From positions 3,122,258 to 3,186,257 of the forward strand of contig NZ_JACMIA010000001.1 of assembly GCF_014252955.1 (NCBI RefSeq): a DNA stretch of 64,000 nt. Direction: 5' to 3'. Below, piece after piece: positions 56,810 to 64,000 of this stretch; positions within the stretch are counted from its first letter, which is position 1, and every line of letters begins with the position of its first letter. The notes below the pieces were generated by a model. That model saw only the letters and a list, made by a program, of their open reading frames with translations. It had not been told where the DNA came from and did not search any database. This stretch comes from Stappia sp. 28M-7. Lineage in GTDB: Bacteria; Pseudomonadota; Alphaproteobacteria; Rhizobiales; Stappiaceae. Position numbers and translations under genes: made by a program.

Positions 56810-57535
56810 ATGATGCCGCTGACCCTTCCCGGCGGAACGGGCATCGAGGCCCGCCACTTCACATCGATGGTTTTTGCGCTGGCACTGGCCGGCACTGCGC
56901 TGGTGGCCCACACGGTCGGCAGCTGGCTGACCTATACCCGCGGCCCCACGGGGTGGAGCGATAGCCGCGAACGCGTTCCCGTCACGCTTGGCACGACGGA
57001 ACTGAAGGTGCCCGCCAACATGATGCGGCGGGTCGAGGAGCGCGTTGCCGGCGGTCCGGTGGACAGGCTGAGCCTTGCGGTGCTGTGGCCGTCCATGGAG
57101 GGCTACAGCGAGATCAACGCCCGCGCCTTCGCCGACCCGAGCGACACCTCCGCCGTCATTCTCGTTGCGCTTGAGCCGACGCTGACTGCCGACATCATGG
57201 ATACGAGCGAGCGCCTGACCCAAGTCTGGCTGTCGCTTGCCTCTGGCGACCCCCTGCCCGGCCCGGCGGGCCTTGCCCTGCTGCCCCTCCCCGGGGATCC
57301 GGCCAGCGGCACGGACTTCGTCGCGCACCGCTCCGATCAGGGGCGCCTCTTCGCCGCCCGCTGCTTCACCCCGCGGGACAAGGCGCTGGCCGCCACCTGC
57401 GAGCGCAGCATCCGTCTCGGAGACGGCCTGTTCGCCACCTACCGCTTCCGACAGGCCCAGCTGGAGCACTGGCAGAAGCTGGACGAGGGCGTCGCCACCC
57501 TGGTCGCCGGCCTGACGCCCAAGCCCGCCTCCTGA
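56810..57535 (+). CDS. Protein of unknown function with an N-terminal membrane anchor
   Basis: The ATG after GGGAG gives 241 residues; an ATG 24 bases upstream is possible. A hydrophobic helix at residues about 20-37 (SMVFALALAGTALVAHTVGS) anchors a periplasmic domain with no motif recognised (FVAHRSDQGRLFAARCFTPR). Two cysteines (ARCF, ATCER) could form a disulfide. No function is assigned. It lies upstream of another membrane protein gene in the same direction. Confidence 0.6.
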   Translation: MMPLTLPGGTGIEARHFTSMVFALALAGTALVAHTVGSWLTYTRGPTGWSDSRERVPVTLGTTELKVPANMMRRVEERVAGGPVDRLSLAVLWPSMEGYSEINARAFADPSDTSAVILVALEPTLTADIMDTSERLTQVWLSLASGDPLPGPAGLALLPLPGDPASGTDFVAHRSDQGRLFAARCFTPRDKALAATCERSIRLGDGLFATYRFRQAQLEHWQKLDEGVATLVAGLTPKPAS

Positions 57536-57614
57536 TACGACAGCGAGTGCCCGCGGAGCGGCATGGCAGCCTGCTCGCCATGAGCAGCGTTCAAGGAATT
57601 TCGGGCGACAAATC

Positions 57615-58367
57615 TTGAAAAGGCTTTCAGTTGCACTCCTGGCCTTTGCGGCGCTGATTTTCCTGGGCTTCTTCCAAGCTCTTGATACAGAGCGGCTTGC
57701 AAGATCAACGGGCATCTTCAGGCTGATCTATCTGCTCGTCTGGTTCGCTCCAGTTTTGCCGGCCGCAATGGCTGTCTTGAGGGTGGCACGACCGAGCCCG
57801 GCATCCCCGGCCTTGATACGGGCAGCAGCTCTTGCGGCGCTTCTCATCGGCCTGCTTCTCACACTCCTTAGCGCCGCGGACGCATCGCCGCACTCAACGC
57901 TTATGTTTGCCAACGGGATCACACTCTCACTCGCAGCCGCATCGAGCGTTCTGTTTCTGGCAGCCGGCCGCATCGGCTCGATAGGAAGGTGGCTGGCATT
58001 TACCGGCATGGCTCTGTCGGCCACAGCCGCTGTCTGTTCGTTACTATCGGTCCCGGCCGTCGTATACGGCGCCAACCGCATTGCTGCCGGCAATCCGTTC
58101 TGCATTGGCCGCCACGCGCCTGCCTCGGAAATCACCTCGATCTGGGACCTGCGCGGCTTTTCTTTCTACACGACGGCTTCGGGATACAAGTCGACATCGG
58201 GCTGGTATTTCCATGGTCTCCTTGTGGTCGACGGCACCGATGGGCGCCAATACTTCAATTGGTCGCCGCGAGGCTTTCGGTTCGATCGAATCCACCATCC
58301 GGAGCGTTTCGCCGCTCGCGTGCAAGATATCTGCGAGCCGACGTCCACGTTCTGGTCCAAGCTGTGA
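57615..58367 (+). CDS. Integral membrane protein of unknown function
   Basis: The TTG start gives 250 residues. Four membrane spans are visible in the first 150 residues (LSVALLAFAALIFLGFF, IYLLVWFAPVLPAAMAVL, AALAALLIGLLLTLLSA, LSLAAASSVLFLAAG). A C-terminal domain follows with three Cys and Trp/Tyr-rich words (FSFYTTASGYKSTSGWYFHG). Base composition is slightly less GC-rich than its neighbours, and a TTG start is unusual here, hinting at acquisition. No family is recognised. Confidence 0.55.
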   Translation: MKRLSVALLAFAALIFLGFFQALDTERLARSTGIFRLIYLLVWFAPVLPAAMAVLRVARPSPASPALIRAAALAALLIGLLLTLLSAADASPHSTLMFANGITLSLAAASSVLFLAAGRIGSIGRWLAFTGMALSATAAVCSLLSVPAVVYGANRIAAGNPFCIGRHAPASEITSIWDLRGFSFYTTASGYKSTSGWYFHGLLVVDGTDGRQYFNWSPRGFRFDRIHHPERFAARVQDICEPTSTFWSKL

Positions 58368-58418
58368 CCATGCGTTGACCGCTGCGCACGAACGATCACC
58401 GATCCCGCTTGCGATACG

Positions 58419-58454
58419 AAAAACGGGCGCCCGCCAAGCGGTGCGCCCGTTTTT
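58419..58454. terminator. Bidirectional intrinsic terminator
   Basis: AAAAACGGGCGC and GCGCCCGTTTTT form a 12-bp stem over a 12-base loop, flanked by A- and T-runs. It serves the plus-strand membrane protein gene and the convergent DUF3126 gene. Confidence 0.9.
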
Positions 58455-58505
58455 CTTCAAGCCCCGGCCGGATGCCGGAGCTCATCGCTGCGAATGCCGT
58501 CCGGC

Positions 58506-58724
58506 TCAGGCCTCGTCGAGATCGTACGACAGGATCGCCATCTGGAAGTTCCAGCTCAGGTCGTCGTCATCGTCGTCGTCCCGGTAGATCACGCCGATGA
58601 ACTCCTCGCCGATATAGACCTCGGCGGAATCGTCCTTCTTCGGGCGCGCACGAACGACAAGCTTCGGAAGCTCGAACTTCTTCTGGAGGTAGGCCTCGAG
58701 CTTGCGGATCTCGTCTGGCTTCAC
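58506..58724 (-). CDS. DUF3126 family protein
   Basis: From the GTG with AGGAG just upstream the protein has 72 residues (VKPDEIRKLEAYLQKKFELP...). It has the family words LVVRARPKKDDSAEVYIGEE and FIGVIYRDDDDDDDLSWNFQ. The aspartate run near the C-terminus is striking. DUF3126 is common in alphaproteobacteria and its role is unknown. It lies downstream of cysE, separated by a terminator. Confidence 0.88.
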   Translation of the reverse strand: MKPDEIRKLEAYLQKKFELPKLVVRARPKKDDSAEVYIGEEFIGVIYRDDDDDDDLSWNFQMAILSYDLDEA

Positions 58725-58827
58725 GAAAGGCTCCTTTCTGGGGCACGGACATCGCATCCGCGCCCGAACGAGTTGCCGGCCATGCCGGAATGGCCCCGAA
58801 CCTACACATTCGGCCGCACGAACCAAG

Positions 58828-58866
58828 AAAAAAGCGCGCCTTTCCCCCAATGGAGGAACGGCGCGC
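58828..58866 (-). terminator. Intrinsic terminator after cysE
   Basis: On the minus strand GCGCGCC and GGCGCGC (with inner TTCC/GGAA) form a stem, followed by TTTTTT. It lies about 60 bases beyond the cysE stop. Confidence 0.75.
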
Positions 58867-58927
58867 CCTGCCTGTTCGCTCAACTGGCAGGCGCTCCGCA
58901 CAAGGAGCACCGAGCCAGTGCGGAGGA

Positions 58928-59761
58928 TCAGCCCTTCTCGCTGTCCGCCGAAAGGAGCTGGTCCATGGTGCGCGAGGGTTCGGCGCAGCCGGCCGCCCCC
59001 ACCACCCGTGCCGGCACACCGGCAACGGTGGAGTTCGGCGGCACGTCCATCAGCACCACCGAGCCGGACGCGACCTTCGAGCAATGGCCGATCTCGATAT
59101 TGCCCAGTACCTTCGCGCCGGCACCAAGCAGCACGCCGTTGCGGATCTTCGGGTGACGGTCGCCCTCTTCCTTGCCCGTGCCGCCCAGCGTCACGTTCTG
59201 CAGGATCGAGACGTTATCGCCGATCTGCGCCGTCGCACCGACGACGATGCCCGTGGCGTGGTCGACGAAGACGCCGACGCCGACCGGCACGGCCGGATGG
59301 ATGTCCACCTGGAAGGCTTCCGAGCACCGGCTCTGCAGATAGAGCGCGAAGTCCTTGCGCCCGCGCTTCCACAGCCAGTTGGCCAAACGGTGCGTCTGCA
59401 GGGCGTGGAAGCCCTTGAAGTAGAGCAGCGGCTCCAGCAACCGGGTGCAGGCCGGATCGCGGTCGTAGACGGCAACCAGGTCGACGCGGAAGGCCTCGGC
59501 CAGCGCACGCGAGTCCTGCAGCGCCTCCAGATAGGTCTGACGGATCAGCGAGGGCGAGACCACCACATGGCCGAGCCGGTCGGCGAGCCGGTGGACGACG
59601 GCCTCTTCCAGCCGGTCGTGATTGAGCACGGTCTCATAAGCGAAGGAGGCCAGCGCCGGCTCGCAGCGAACCATCGCTTCGGCCTCTTCGCGCAACTGGC
59701 TCCAGACAGGGTCATGGCGCGGCAGGGCCGGCGCCTCGGCAAGGGGATTGGTTTGCGGCAT
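58928..59761 (-). CDS. cysE: Serine O-acetyltransferase
   Basis: The ATG preceded by AAGGAGG gives 277 residues. The N-terminal helical half (EEAEAMVRCEPALASFAYET) is followed by a left-handed beta-helix of hexapeptide repeats with the catalytic segment DIHPAVPVGVGVFVDHATGI and GGTGKEEGDRHPKI. It makes O-acetylserine for cysteine synthesis and is usually feedback-inhibited by cysteine via its C-terminal tail. It lies alone, divergent from the enoyl-CoA hydratase gene. Confidence 0.95.
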   Translation of the reverse strand: MPQTNPLAEAPALPRHDPVWSQLREEAEAMVRCEPALASFAYETVLNHDRLEEAVVHRLADRLGHVVVSPSLIRQTYLEALQDSRALAEAFRVDLVAVYDRDPACTRLLEPLLYFKGFHALQTHRLANWLWKRGRKDFALYLQSRCSEAFQVDIHPAVPVGVGVFVDHATGIVVGATAQIGDNVSILQNVTLGGTGKEEGDRHPKIRNGVLLGAGAKVLGNIEIGHCSKVASGSVVLMDVPPNSTVAGVPARVVGAAGCAEPSRTMDQLLSADSEKG

Positions 59762-60012
59762 GTCCGCCTCCTTATGGAGCCACGTCCGGCAGGCGGATCG
59801 CGCTCCCTCCAAGCACAGAGTGTTGGTGCCATCCTACCGCGATCTATGCTGGCAAGGCCATAGGTCAAGCCTGCCGTAACGGTCATTTCACGTAGCTTGC
59901 AGTACGCATCACTGTCTCGGGAGCAGGTCTTCCGTCTTCTTCGAATGGACTGGGTCGCAACAGCTTGCGATAACCACGTCAGGACCCGACCGTTTGCAGC
60001 CCCGGACCCGAC

Positions 60013-60822
60013 ATGACGGATAGCCCCGCCGACATCTGCCCCGCCCGCATCGCCACCGTCGTCGAGGATCGCATCGGCTGGCTGGAGGTAAACAACCCGG
60101 CCCGCAAGAACGCGATCACGCTTGCCATGTGGCAGGCCATCCCGAAGGCGGTGACCGAGCTTGCCGCCGACCCGCGCGTGCGGGTCATCGTGCTGCGCGG
60201 CGCGGGCGAGGAGACGTTCATCGCCGGAGCCGATATTTCCGAGTTCGCCACCCTTCGCAAGGACGCCGCCTCCGCGCGTGCCTACGAGGCCTCGAACGCG
60301 GCCGCCTTCGATGCGCTGCGCAATGCGCGGCTCCCCACGCTAGCGATGATCCGCGGCTTCTGTCTCGGCGGCGGCTTCGGTCTTGCGGCTGCCTGCGACC
60401 TGCGCATCGCCGAGGACGGCGCCAGCTTCGGCATACCCGCCGCCCGCCTCGGCGTCGGCTATCCGCCCACCGCGATCGCCGATGTCGTACGGCTGCTCGG
60501 CCCCTCGCGTGCCAAGCTCCTCTTCTTCACCGCCCGGCGCATCGGCGTGCAGGAGGCCGAGCGTTTCGGCTTCCTCGACGTCGTCGCCCCGGCTGGCACC
60601 CTGGAGGCGGAGGCCCGACGCCTCGCCGGCGAGATCGCCAGCGGCGCGCCCCTCACCCTTCGCGCGGCCAGAGCCGGCATCGACGCCCTCACCGCGCGCC
60701 TGTCCGGCAAGGAGCTCGCCGCCTGCCAGGCTCTTGCCGATGCCTGCTTCGACAGCCGCGATTTCATCGAAGGGCGAACGGCCTTCATGGAGAAGCGCGC
60801 ACCGGAATTCACCGGCAATTAA
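60013..60822 (+). CDS. Enoyl-CoA hydratase/isomerase-family protein
   Basis: The 269-residue crotonase-fold protein has the oxyanion hole segments ETFIAGADISEFA (near 69) and IRGFCLGGGFGLAAACDLRI (near 115). One catalytic Glu of classical hydratases appears replaced: the second key segment reads AARLGVGYPP, not the usual PE, so the reaction (hydratase, isomerase or decarboxylase) is uncertain. It stands alone with no beta-oxidation partners nearby. Confidence 0.88.
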   Translation: MTDSPADICPARIATVVEDRIGWLEVNNPARKNAITLAMWQAIPKAVTELAADPRVRVIVLRGAGEETFIAGADISEFATLRKDAASARAYEASNAAAFDALRNARLPTLAMIRGFCLGGGFGLAAACDLRIAEDGASFGIPAARLGVGYPPTAIADVVRLLGPSRAKLLFFTARRIGVQEAERFGFLDVVAPAGTLEAEARRLAGEIASGAPLTLRAARAGIDALTARLSGKELAACQALADACFDSRDFIEGRTAFMEKRAPEFTGN

Positions 60823-61102
60823 CCATGACGGGCGATACCGGCCGTGGCGGGCGCGCTTTCTTCGTCGCAACTGCGACGCCCGCTGACGCGGAGTCATTTT
60901 GTTAACCGATTCCTTGCAGCGTCGATAAAGACCCGGGACACGCACTGGCTTTGCGGACCGGGCACTTGACCGGCGGAATCCGGAATGATTCCCTGTCGCC
61001 CGATCCGGCTTGATTCTCTCCGTGAAGGCCTTGAATCGGACCCTCAGCGCACAGCTGACAGACCACTTTAAGTCTGACTGAAAAATATCGCAGGATCAGG
61101 AG

Positions 61103-61122
61103 CTTGAAGAAAAATCTTCAAG
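61103..61122. repeat. Perfect inverted repeat CTTGAAGA-AAAA-TCTTCAAG
   Basis: The 8-bp arms are fully complementary over a 4-base loop. No T-run follows on either strand, so it is unlikely to be a terminator; an operator or RNA structure fits better. Confidence 0.6.
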
Positions 61123-61152
61123 TTCACGCTTCGCATGCGCCAATCCTTCACA

Positions 61153-61168
61153 TTAACTTCCGATTAAC
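61153..61168. promoter_or_regulatory. CtrA-type box TTAACTTCCGATTAAC
   Basis: Exact match to TTAA-N7-TTAAC, extended to TTAACCAT on the plus strand. The nearest genes are the enoyl-CoA hydratase (ends 330 bases upstream) and a hydrolase on the minus strand (ends downstream), so no annotated start is nearby. Confidence 0.55.
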
Positions 61169-61378
61169 CATACAAGCCATTGCTGCATCGGAAGAAACCC
61201 GAAGGGATTGCTCCGCCTGCGAACCTGAATCGATTTGTGAAGAAACACGCTGGAATGTCCGCGCGAACGCACGCACCCGCCCCAGCACGAAGGGCAGCGC
61301 TCCGGGCACCTCAAGGAGCTCAGACTCCGGTTGGGATATGGGAGAAGTCGCCCGGGAAGCCCTGAGCTGCGAACGTGC

Positions 61379-62263
61379 TCAGGCGGCCCGCAGCCGGTCG
61401 AGGAAGGTAACCACGGCCCCCGCGAAGGCGTCGTTGCGGTCGCCTGCAACCATGTGCCCCGCCCCTGCGACATCGGTGTATTCGGCGTGCGGAACCATGG
61501 TCAGGAACTCGTCCACCTGGGCCTCGGTGACCAGCTCGGAGCGTGTTCCTCGCACCAGCAACACCGGTATCGTCAGCGACCGCGCCGCGCGCACCAGCTC
61601 GTCCTCGACGCTTTCTTCGATGCCCTCGTCCGGGTCCACCGGACGGCCGCGCCGGTCGCCGAGGAAACGCGGATCCCAGTGCCAGCGATAGCGCCCGTCA
61701 TCATGAAGGCGCAGGTTCTTGGCCAGCCCGTCGAGCCGCTCGGGGCGCTTGCGATGCGGCAGGTAGCGGGCGATGGCATCGGCCGCCTCCTCCACCGTGC
61801 CGAAGCCCGCCTCCGCCCGGTCGGCCATGAACGAGATCACCTTGTGCACGCCCGCCGGATCCATCCGCGGCGTCACGTCGACGAGCACAAGAGCCGCCAG
61901 CGTACCGGGCCGCAACTTCCCCTCGGCCAGCAGGCTGGCCATGCCACCGAGCGACGCGCCGATGCCGATGGGCCTTGCGCCGGACCGCGCGGCGATCTGA
62001 TCGCACACCGCCACCACGTCGCGGCCGAAGTCGCGGAACTGGTAGGCACCGCTGTCGACCCAGTCGCTGTCGCCGTGACCACGCTGGTCGAGACACCATG
62101 CGGCAAGCCCGCGCGCGGCAAGCCGCTCGCCGGTCCCCTCCCAGGCATGGCGCGTCTGGCCGCCGCCATGGAGCAGCAGCACGGGCTGCCCGCCGGCACC
62201 ATGGACATCGGCGACGAGACGGTTGTCTTCCGCGCCGGTCAGCGTGACGGTTTCACGGTTCAT
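61379..62263 (-). CDS. Alpha/beta hydrolase, second gene of an overlapping pair
   Basis: The 294-residue protein has the hydrolase fold: oxyanion word LLLHGGGQTRHAW, nucleophile elbow GIGASLGGMAS (Ser near residue 102), and a C-terminal His in AGAGHMVAGD. Substrate is unknown. Its ATG overlaps the stop of the upstream hydrolase by 4 bases (ATGA), so they are coupled and may act on the same compound. Confidence 0.88.
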   Translation of the reverse strand: MNRETVTLTGAEDNRLVADVHGAGGQPVLLLHGGGQTRHAWEGTGERLAARGLAAWCLDQRGHGDSDWVDSGAYQFRDFGRDVVAVCDQIAARSGARPIGIGASLGGMASLLAEGKLRPGTLAALVLVDVTPRMDPAGVHKVISFMADRAEAGFGTVEEAADAIARYLPHRKRPERLDGLAKNLRLHDDGRYRWHWDPRFLGDRRGRPVDPDEGIEESVEDELVRAARSLTIPVLLVRGTRSELVTEAQVDEFLTMVPHAEYTDVAGAGHMVAGDRNDAFAGAVVTFLDRLRAA

Positions 62264-63027
62264 GCAACCCCCTCTCGCGCCAGGCTCTCCAGGAAGTCGA
62301 TGACGCCCGCCTTGTAGACCTTGTCGCCCACGGCGATCATGTGGTCGCGGCCCGGGATCTCCAGCACCTTTGCCCTCGGCATCAGACCGGCCAGCTTTTC
62401 CGGCGAGCCGGCGATCTCGTCCTTGGTACCGACGGCCACCAGGACCGGCGGGGTGATGCGGGAGACCTCATCCTCGGTGATCTTCTGCCGCGAGGAACGC
62501 ATGCAGGCGGCAAGGGCAAACCGGTCGGAATTGGTCTGCTCGGCGAAGGCGCGGAAGGCGCGTGCGCCCCGATCCGTCACGTCCGACAGCTTCTCGGCCT
62601 CGAGCCCCGCGGCAATCGGCTCGGGATCGCCGACACCGGTGATCATTCCGTAGCCGAGCCCGCCGAAGACGGCGCTGCGCACCCGCTGAGGATGATTGAG
62701 CGTCAGGAAAGCGGAAATCCGCGCGCCCATCGAATAGCCCATCACATCCGTGCGCTCGATGCCCAGATGGTCCAGCAACCGCCTTGCGTCCTCGGCCATG
62801 GTCGGCGCGCCGTAATCGTCGGGGTCGTGGCTGCCGTCGCTCTCGCCATGGCCGCGATTGTCGATGGCGATGACGCGGCGCCCGGCCTCCGTCAGCAGCT
62901 TCACCCAGCCGGGATAGACCCAGTTCACATGCTTGTTGGAGGCAAAGCCGTGGATGAGCAGGATCGGCTCGCCCCGCCCCTCGTCCAGATAAGCGAGGCG
63001 GAGACCGGCGGATTCGAAATGGGGCAT
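62260..63027 (-). CDS. Alpha/beta hydrolase, first gene of an overlapping pair
   Basis: From MPHFESAGLRLAYLDEGRGE the protein has 255 residues with LLIHGFASNKH, the nucleophile elbow MGYSMGARIS (Ser near residue 96), and IPGRDHMIAVGD with His. It belongs to the broad epoxide hydrolase/haloperoxidase group; the substrate cannot be predicted. The open frame extends 26 codons further upstream, but AAAGG precedes the chosen ATG. Confidence 0.88.
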   Translation of the reverse strand: MPHFESAGLRLAYLDEGRGEPILLIHGFASNKHVNWVYPGWVKLLTEAGRRVIAIDNRGHGESDGSHDPDDYGAPTMAEDARRLLDHLGIERTDVMGYSMGARISAFLTLNHPQRVRSAVFGGLGYGMITGVGDPEPIAAGLEAEKLSDVTDRGARAFRAFAEQTNSDRFALAACMRSSRQKITEDEVSRITPPVLVAVGTKDEIAGSPEKLAGLMPRAKVLEIPGRDHMIAVGDKVYKAGVIDFLESLAREGVA

Positions 63028-63251
63028 CTGGGCCTTTACCTTGACGTAAACGTAAAAAACGGAGTCCCACGATAATGCGCAAGACTGCGGATGAAAAGCC
63101 TGCATCCCGCCCGCCGGCCGTGTCGCGCGCGTCGATCCGCCCTCCCTGCTTCCGGTCGCCGCAGTTGTGGCGAACCTGCCACTTCCCCCTGTTCAAACCT
63201 CTCCTTCCTGCGTATGGTCCGGCAAATCCTGCAGGACATGCTGAACGACGG

Positions 63252-63506
63252 ATGGATGCGATGGCGCATGCTGTAATTCCCCATTTCCAGAATGACCGCG
63301 GCCTGGAGTCGATCGAGATCGGCGCGAAGGAGTTCCAGTGCGTTGGCGCTCGCCCGCCCTTCGACCATCCGCATGTCTTCCTGGACATGGGCGACGACAA
63401 CGAGATCATCTGCCCCTACTGCTCGACGCTTTACCGCTACAATCCGTCCCTGAGCGCCCATCAGGCGGAGCCGGCCGACTGCGTCTGGGCCCCGGAAGCC
63501 GCCTGA
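63252..63506 (+). CDS. Zinc-finger (zf-CHCC) domain protein
   Basis: The 84-residue protein has the zf-CHCC pattern: FQCVGARPPFDHPHVFLDMG then IICPYCSTLYRYN, giving the Cys/His/Cys/Cys zinc ligands. Related proteins include the mitochondrial complex I subunit NDUFS6. The start could also be an ATG 9 bases further on. It is divergent from the hydrolase pair. Confidence 0.85.
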   Translation: MDAMAHAVIPHFQNDRGLESIEIGAKEFQCVGARPPFDHPHVFLDMGDDNEIICPYCSTLYRYNPSLSAHQAEPADCVWAPEAA

Positions 63507-63531
63507 CCAGCGTCCGGCGCAAGGCCCGCGC

Positions 63532-64000
63532 ATGGCGCAGTCCCACTCCGATGCGAACCGTATCTTCATCGCCGGCGCGGGCATCGGCGGCCTGACGGCC
63601 GCCTTGTGCCTGTCGCGGCGCGCGCGGCCCGTAACGGTGATCGAGCAGGCGAGCGAACTCCTCCCTGTCGGTTCCGGCCTGCAGCTTCCCCCGAATACGA
63701 TGCAGGTGCTGCGCAAACTCGGCCTCGAGGACGCGCTGCTGCCCCATGTGGTCGCCCCCCGTGCCATTGAGGTCATGACCTGGCGCAGCGATGCCCCCGT
63801 CGCCGAGATCCCGCTCGGGAAGATCGCGGAAAAGCGTTATGGCGCGCCCTATCTCGTCATCCACCGGGCGGACCTGCAGGACGTGCTGCTGAAGGCGGCC
63901 CGCGCCTCCGCCGGCATCACGCTGCGCCTCGGCACGCGCCTGCGCGGGGCCGCGCAGAACGCCGACAGGATCAAGCTGGAACTCGAACACGCCGACGGCG
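63532..64000 (+). CDS. FAD-dependent monooxygenase (N-terminal part)
   Basis: Only the first 156 codons lie in the window. The FAD-binding Rossmann motif GAGIGGLTAALCLSRR is at residues about 14-30, followed by LPPNTMQVLRKLGLEDALL and the HRADLQDVLLKAA segment typical of salicylate hydroxylase/PHBH-like single-component hydroxylases. It should use NAD(P)H and O2 to hydroxylate an aromatic or similar substrate. It runs off the right edge. Confidence 0.88.
   Translation, partial: MAQSHSDANRIFIAGAGIGGLTAALCLSRRARPVTVIEQASELLPVGSGLQLPPNTMQVLRKLGLEDALLPHVVAPRAIEVMTWRSDAPVAEIPLGKIAEKRYGAPYLVIHRADLQDVLLKAARASAGITLRLGTRLRGAAQNADRIKLELEHADG

Larger units (their letters stand above)
60823..61378. other. 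Gene-free 556-bp region
   Basis: No convincing gene is found. It holds a hairpin after the enoyl-CoA hydratase gene (CGTCGCA/TGCGACG at 60864-60879), a perfect stem-loop at 61103-61122 and an exact CtrA-type box at 61153-61168. The middle section (61030-61170) is less GC-rich than its surroundings. Confidence 0.7.

Overview
The window looks like chromosomal DNA of a GC-rich alphaproteobacterium. The order Hyphomicrobiales (Rhizobiales), perhaps a marine Stappia/Labrenzia-like lineage, is an inference from gene content: DUF2336, DUF3126, tandem PilZ, PAS_5 and zf-CHCC proteins, CtrA-type TTAA-N7-TTAAC boxes and TTGAC-type promoters. No phage, transposon, integron or CRISPR array was seen.

Bases 1-20674 (all minus strand) hold the translation/transcription supercluster. 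In transcription order it reads tRNA-Tyr, tRNA-Gly, tuf (copy 2), tRNA-Trp, secE, nusG, rplK, rplA, L10 leader, rplJ, rplL, rpoB, rpoC, a small conserved unknown, rpsG, fusA, tuf (copy 1), rpsJ, rplC, rplD and the start of rplW. The two tuf genes are practically identical. The most striking point is that rpsL (S12), normally just before rpsG, is absent. A 724-bp gene-free stretch with a promoter candidate and leader hairpins lies there instead.

Bases 20883-34252 are mixed: rlmB, a TonB-dependent receptor coupled to a MauG/peroxidase-type di-heme cytochrome, tRNA-Thr, pyrE, a fatty acid desaturase divergent from an XRE-type regulator with palindromes between them, cytochrome c', a di-heme cytochrome c, cutA, nadK, a lone receiver protein followed by an Hpt protein, and a DUF2336 protein.

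Bases 34430-48475 hold a lytic transglycosylase with an upstream CtrA-type box, a MaoC hydratase/CitE-like lyase pair, a flavin reductase/nitroreductase pair, a secreted unknown, an acyltransferase, thrS, a chemotaxis receptor, a two-gene unit of GNAT-peptidase C39 fusion plus RimK-like ATP-grasp ligase (a likely peptide-modification system), yidD and an IscU-like scaffold.

Bases 48747-64000 are metabolic and regulatory housekeeping: folE, hisI, DUF2000 with an AraC regulator, a CBS protein, a rhomboid protease, PAS_5 and PilZ proteins, a LapG-type transglutaminase-like protease, gamma carbonic anhydrase, unknown membrane or exported proteins, DUF3126, cysE, an enoyl-CoA hydratase, two overlapping alpha/beta hydrolases, a zf-CHCC protein and the start of an FAD monooxygenase. 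Several intrinsic terminators, promoter candidates and two gene-poor stretches that may encode small RNAs are listed.
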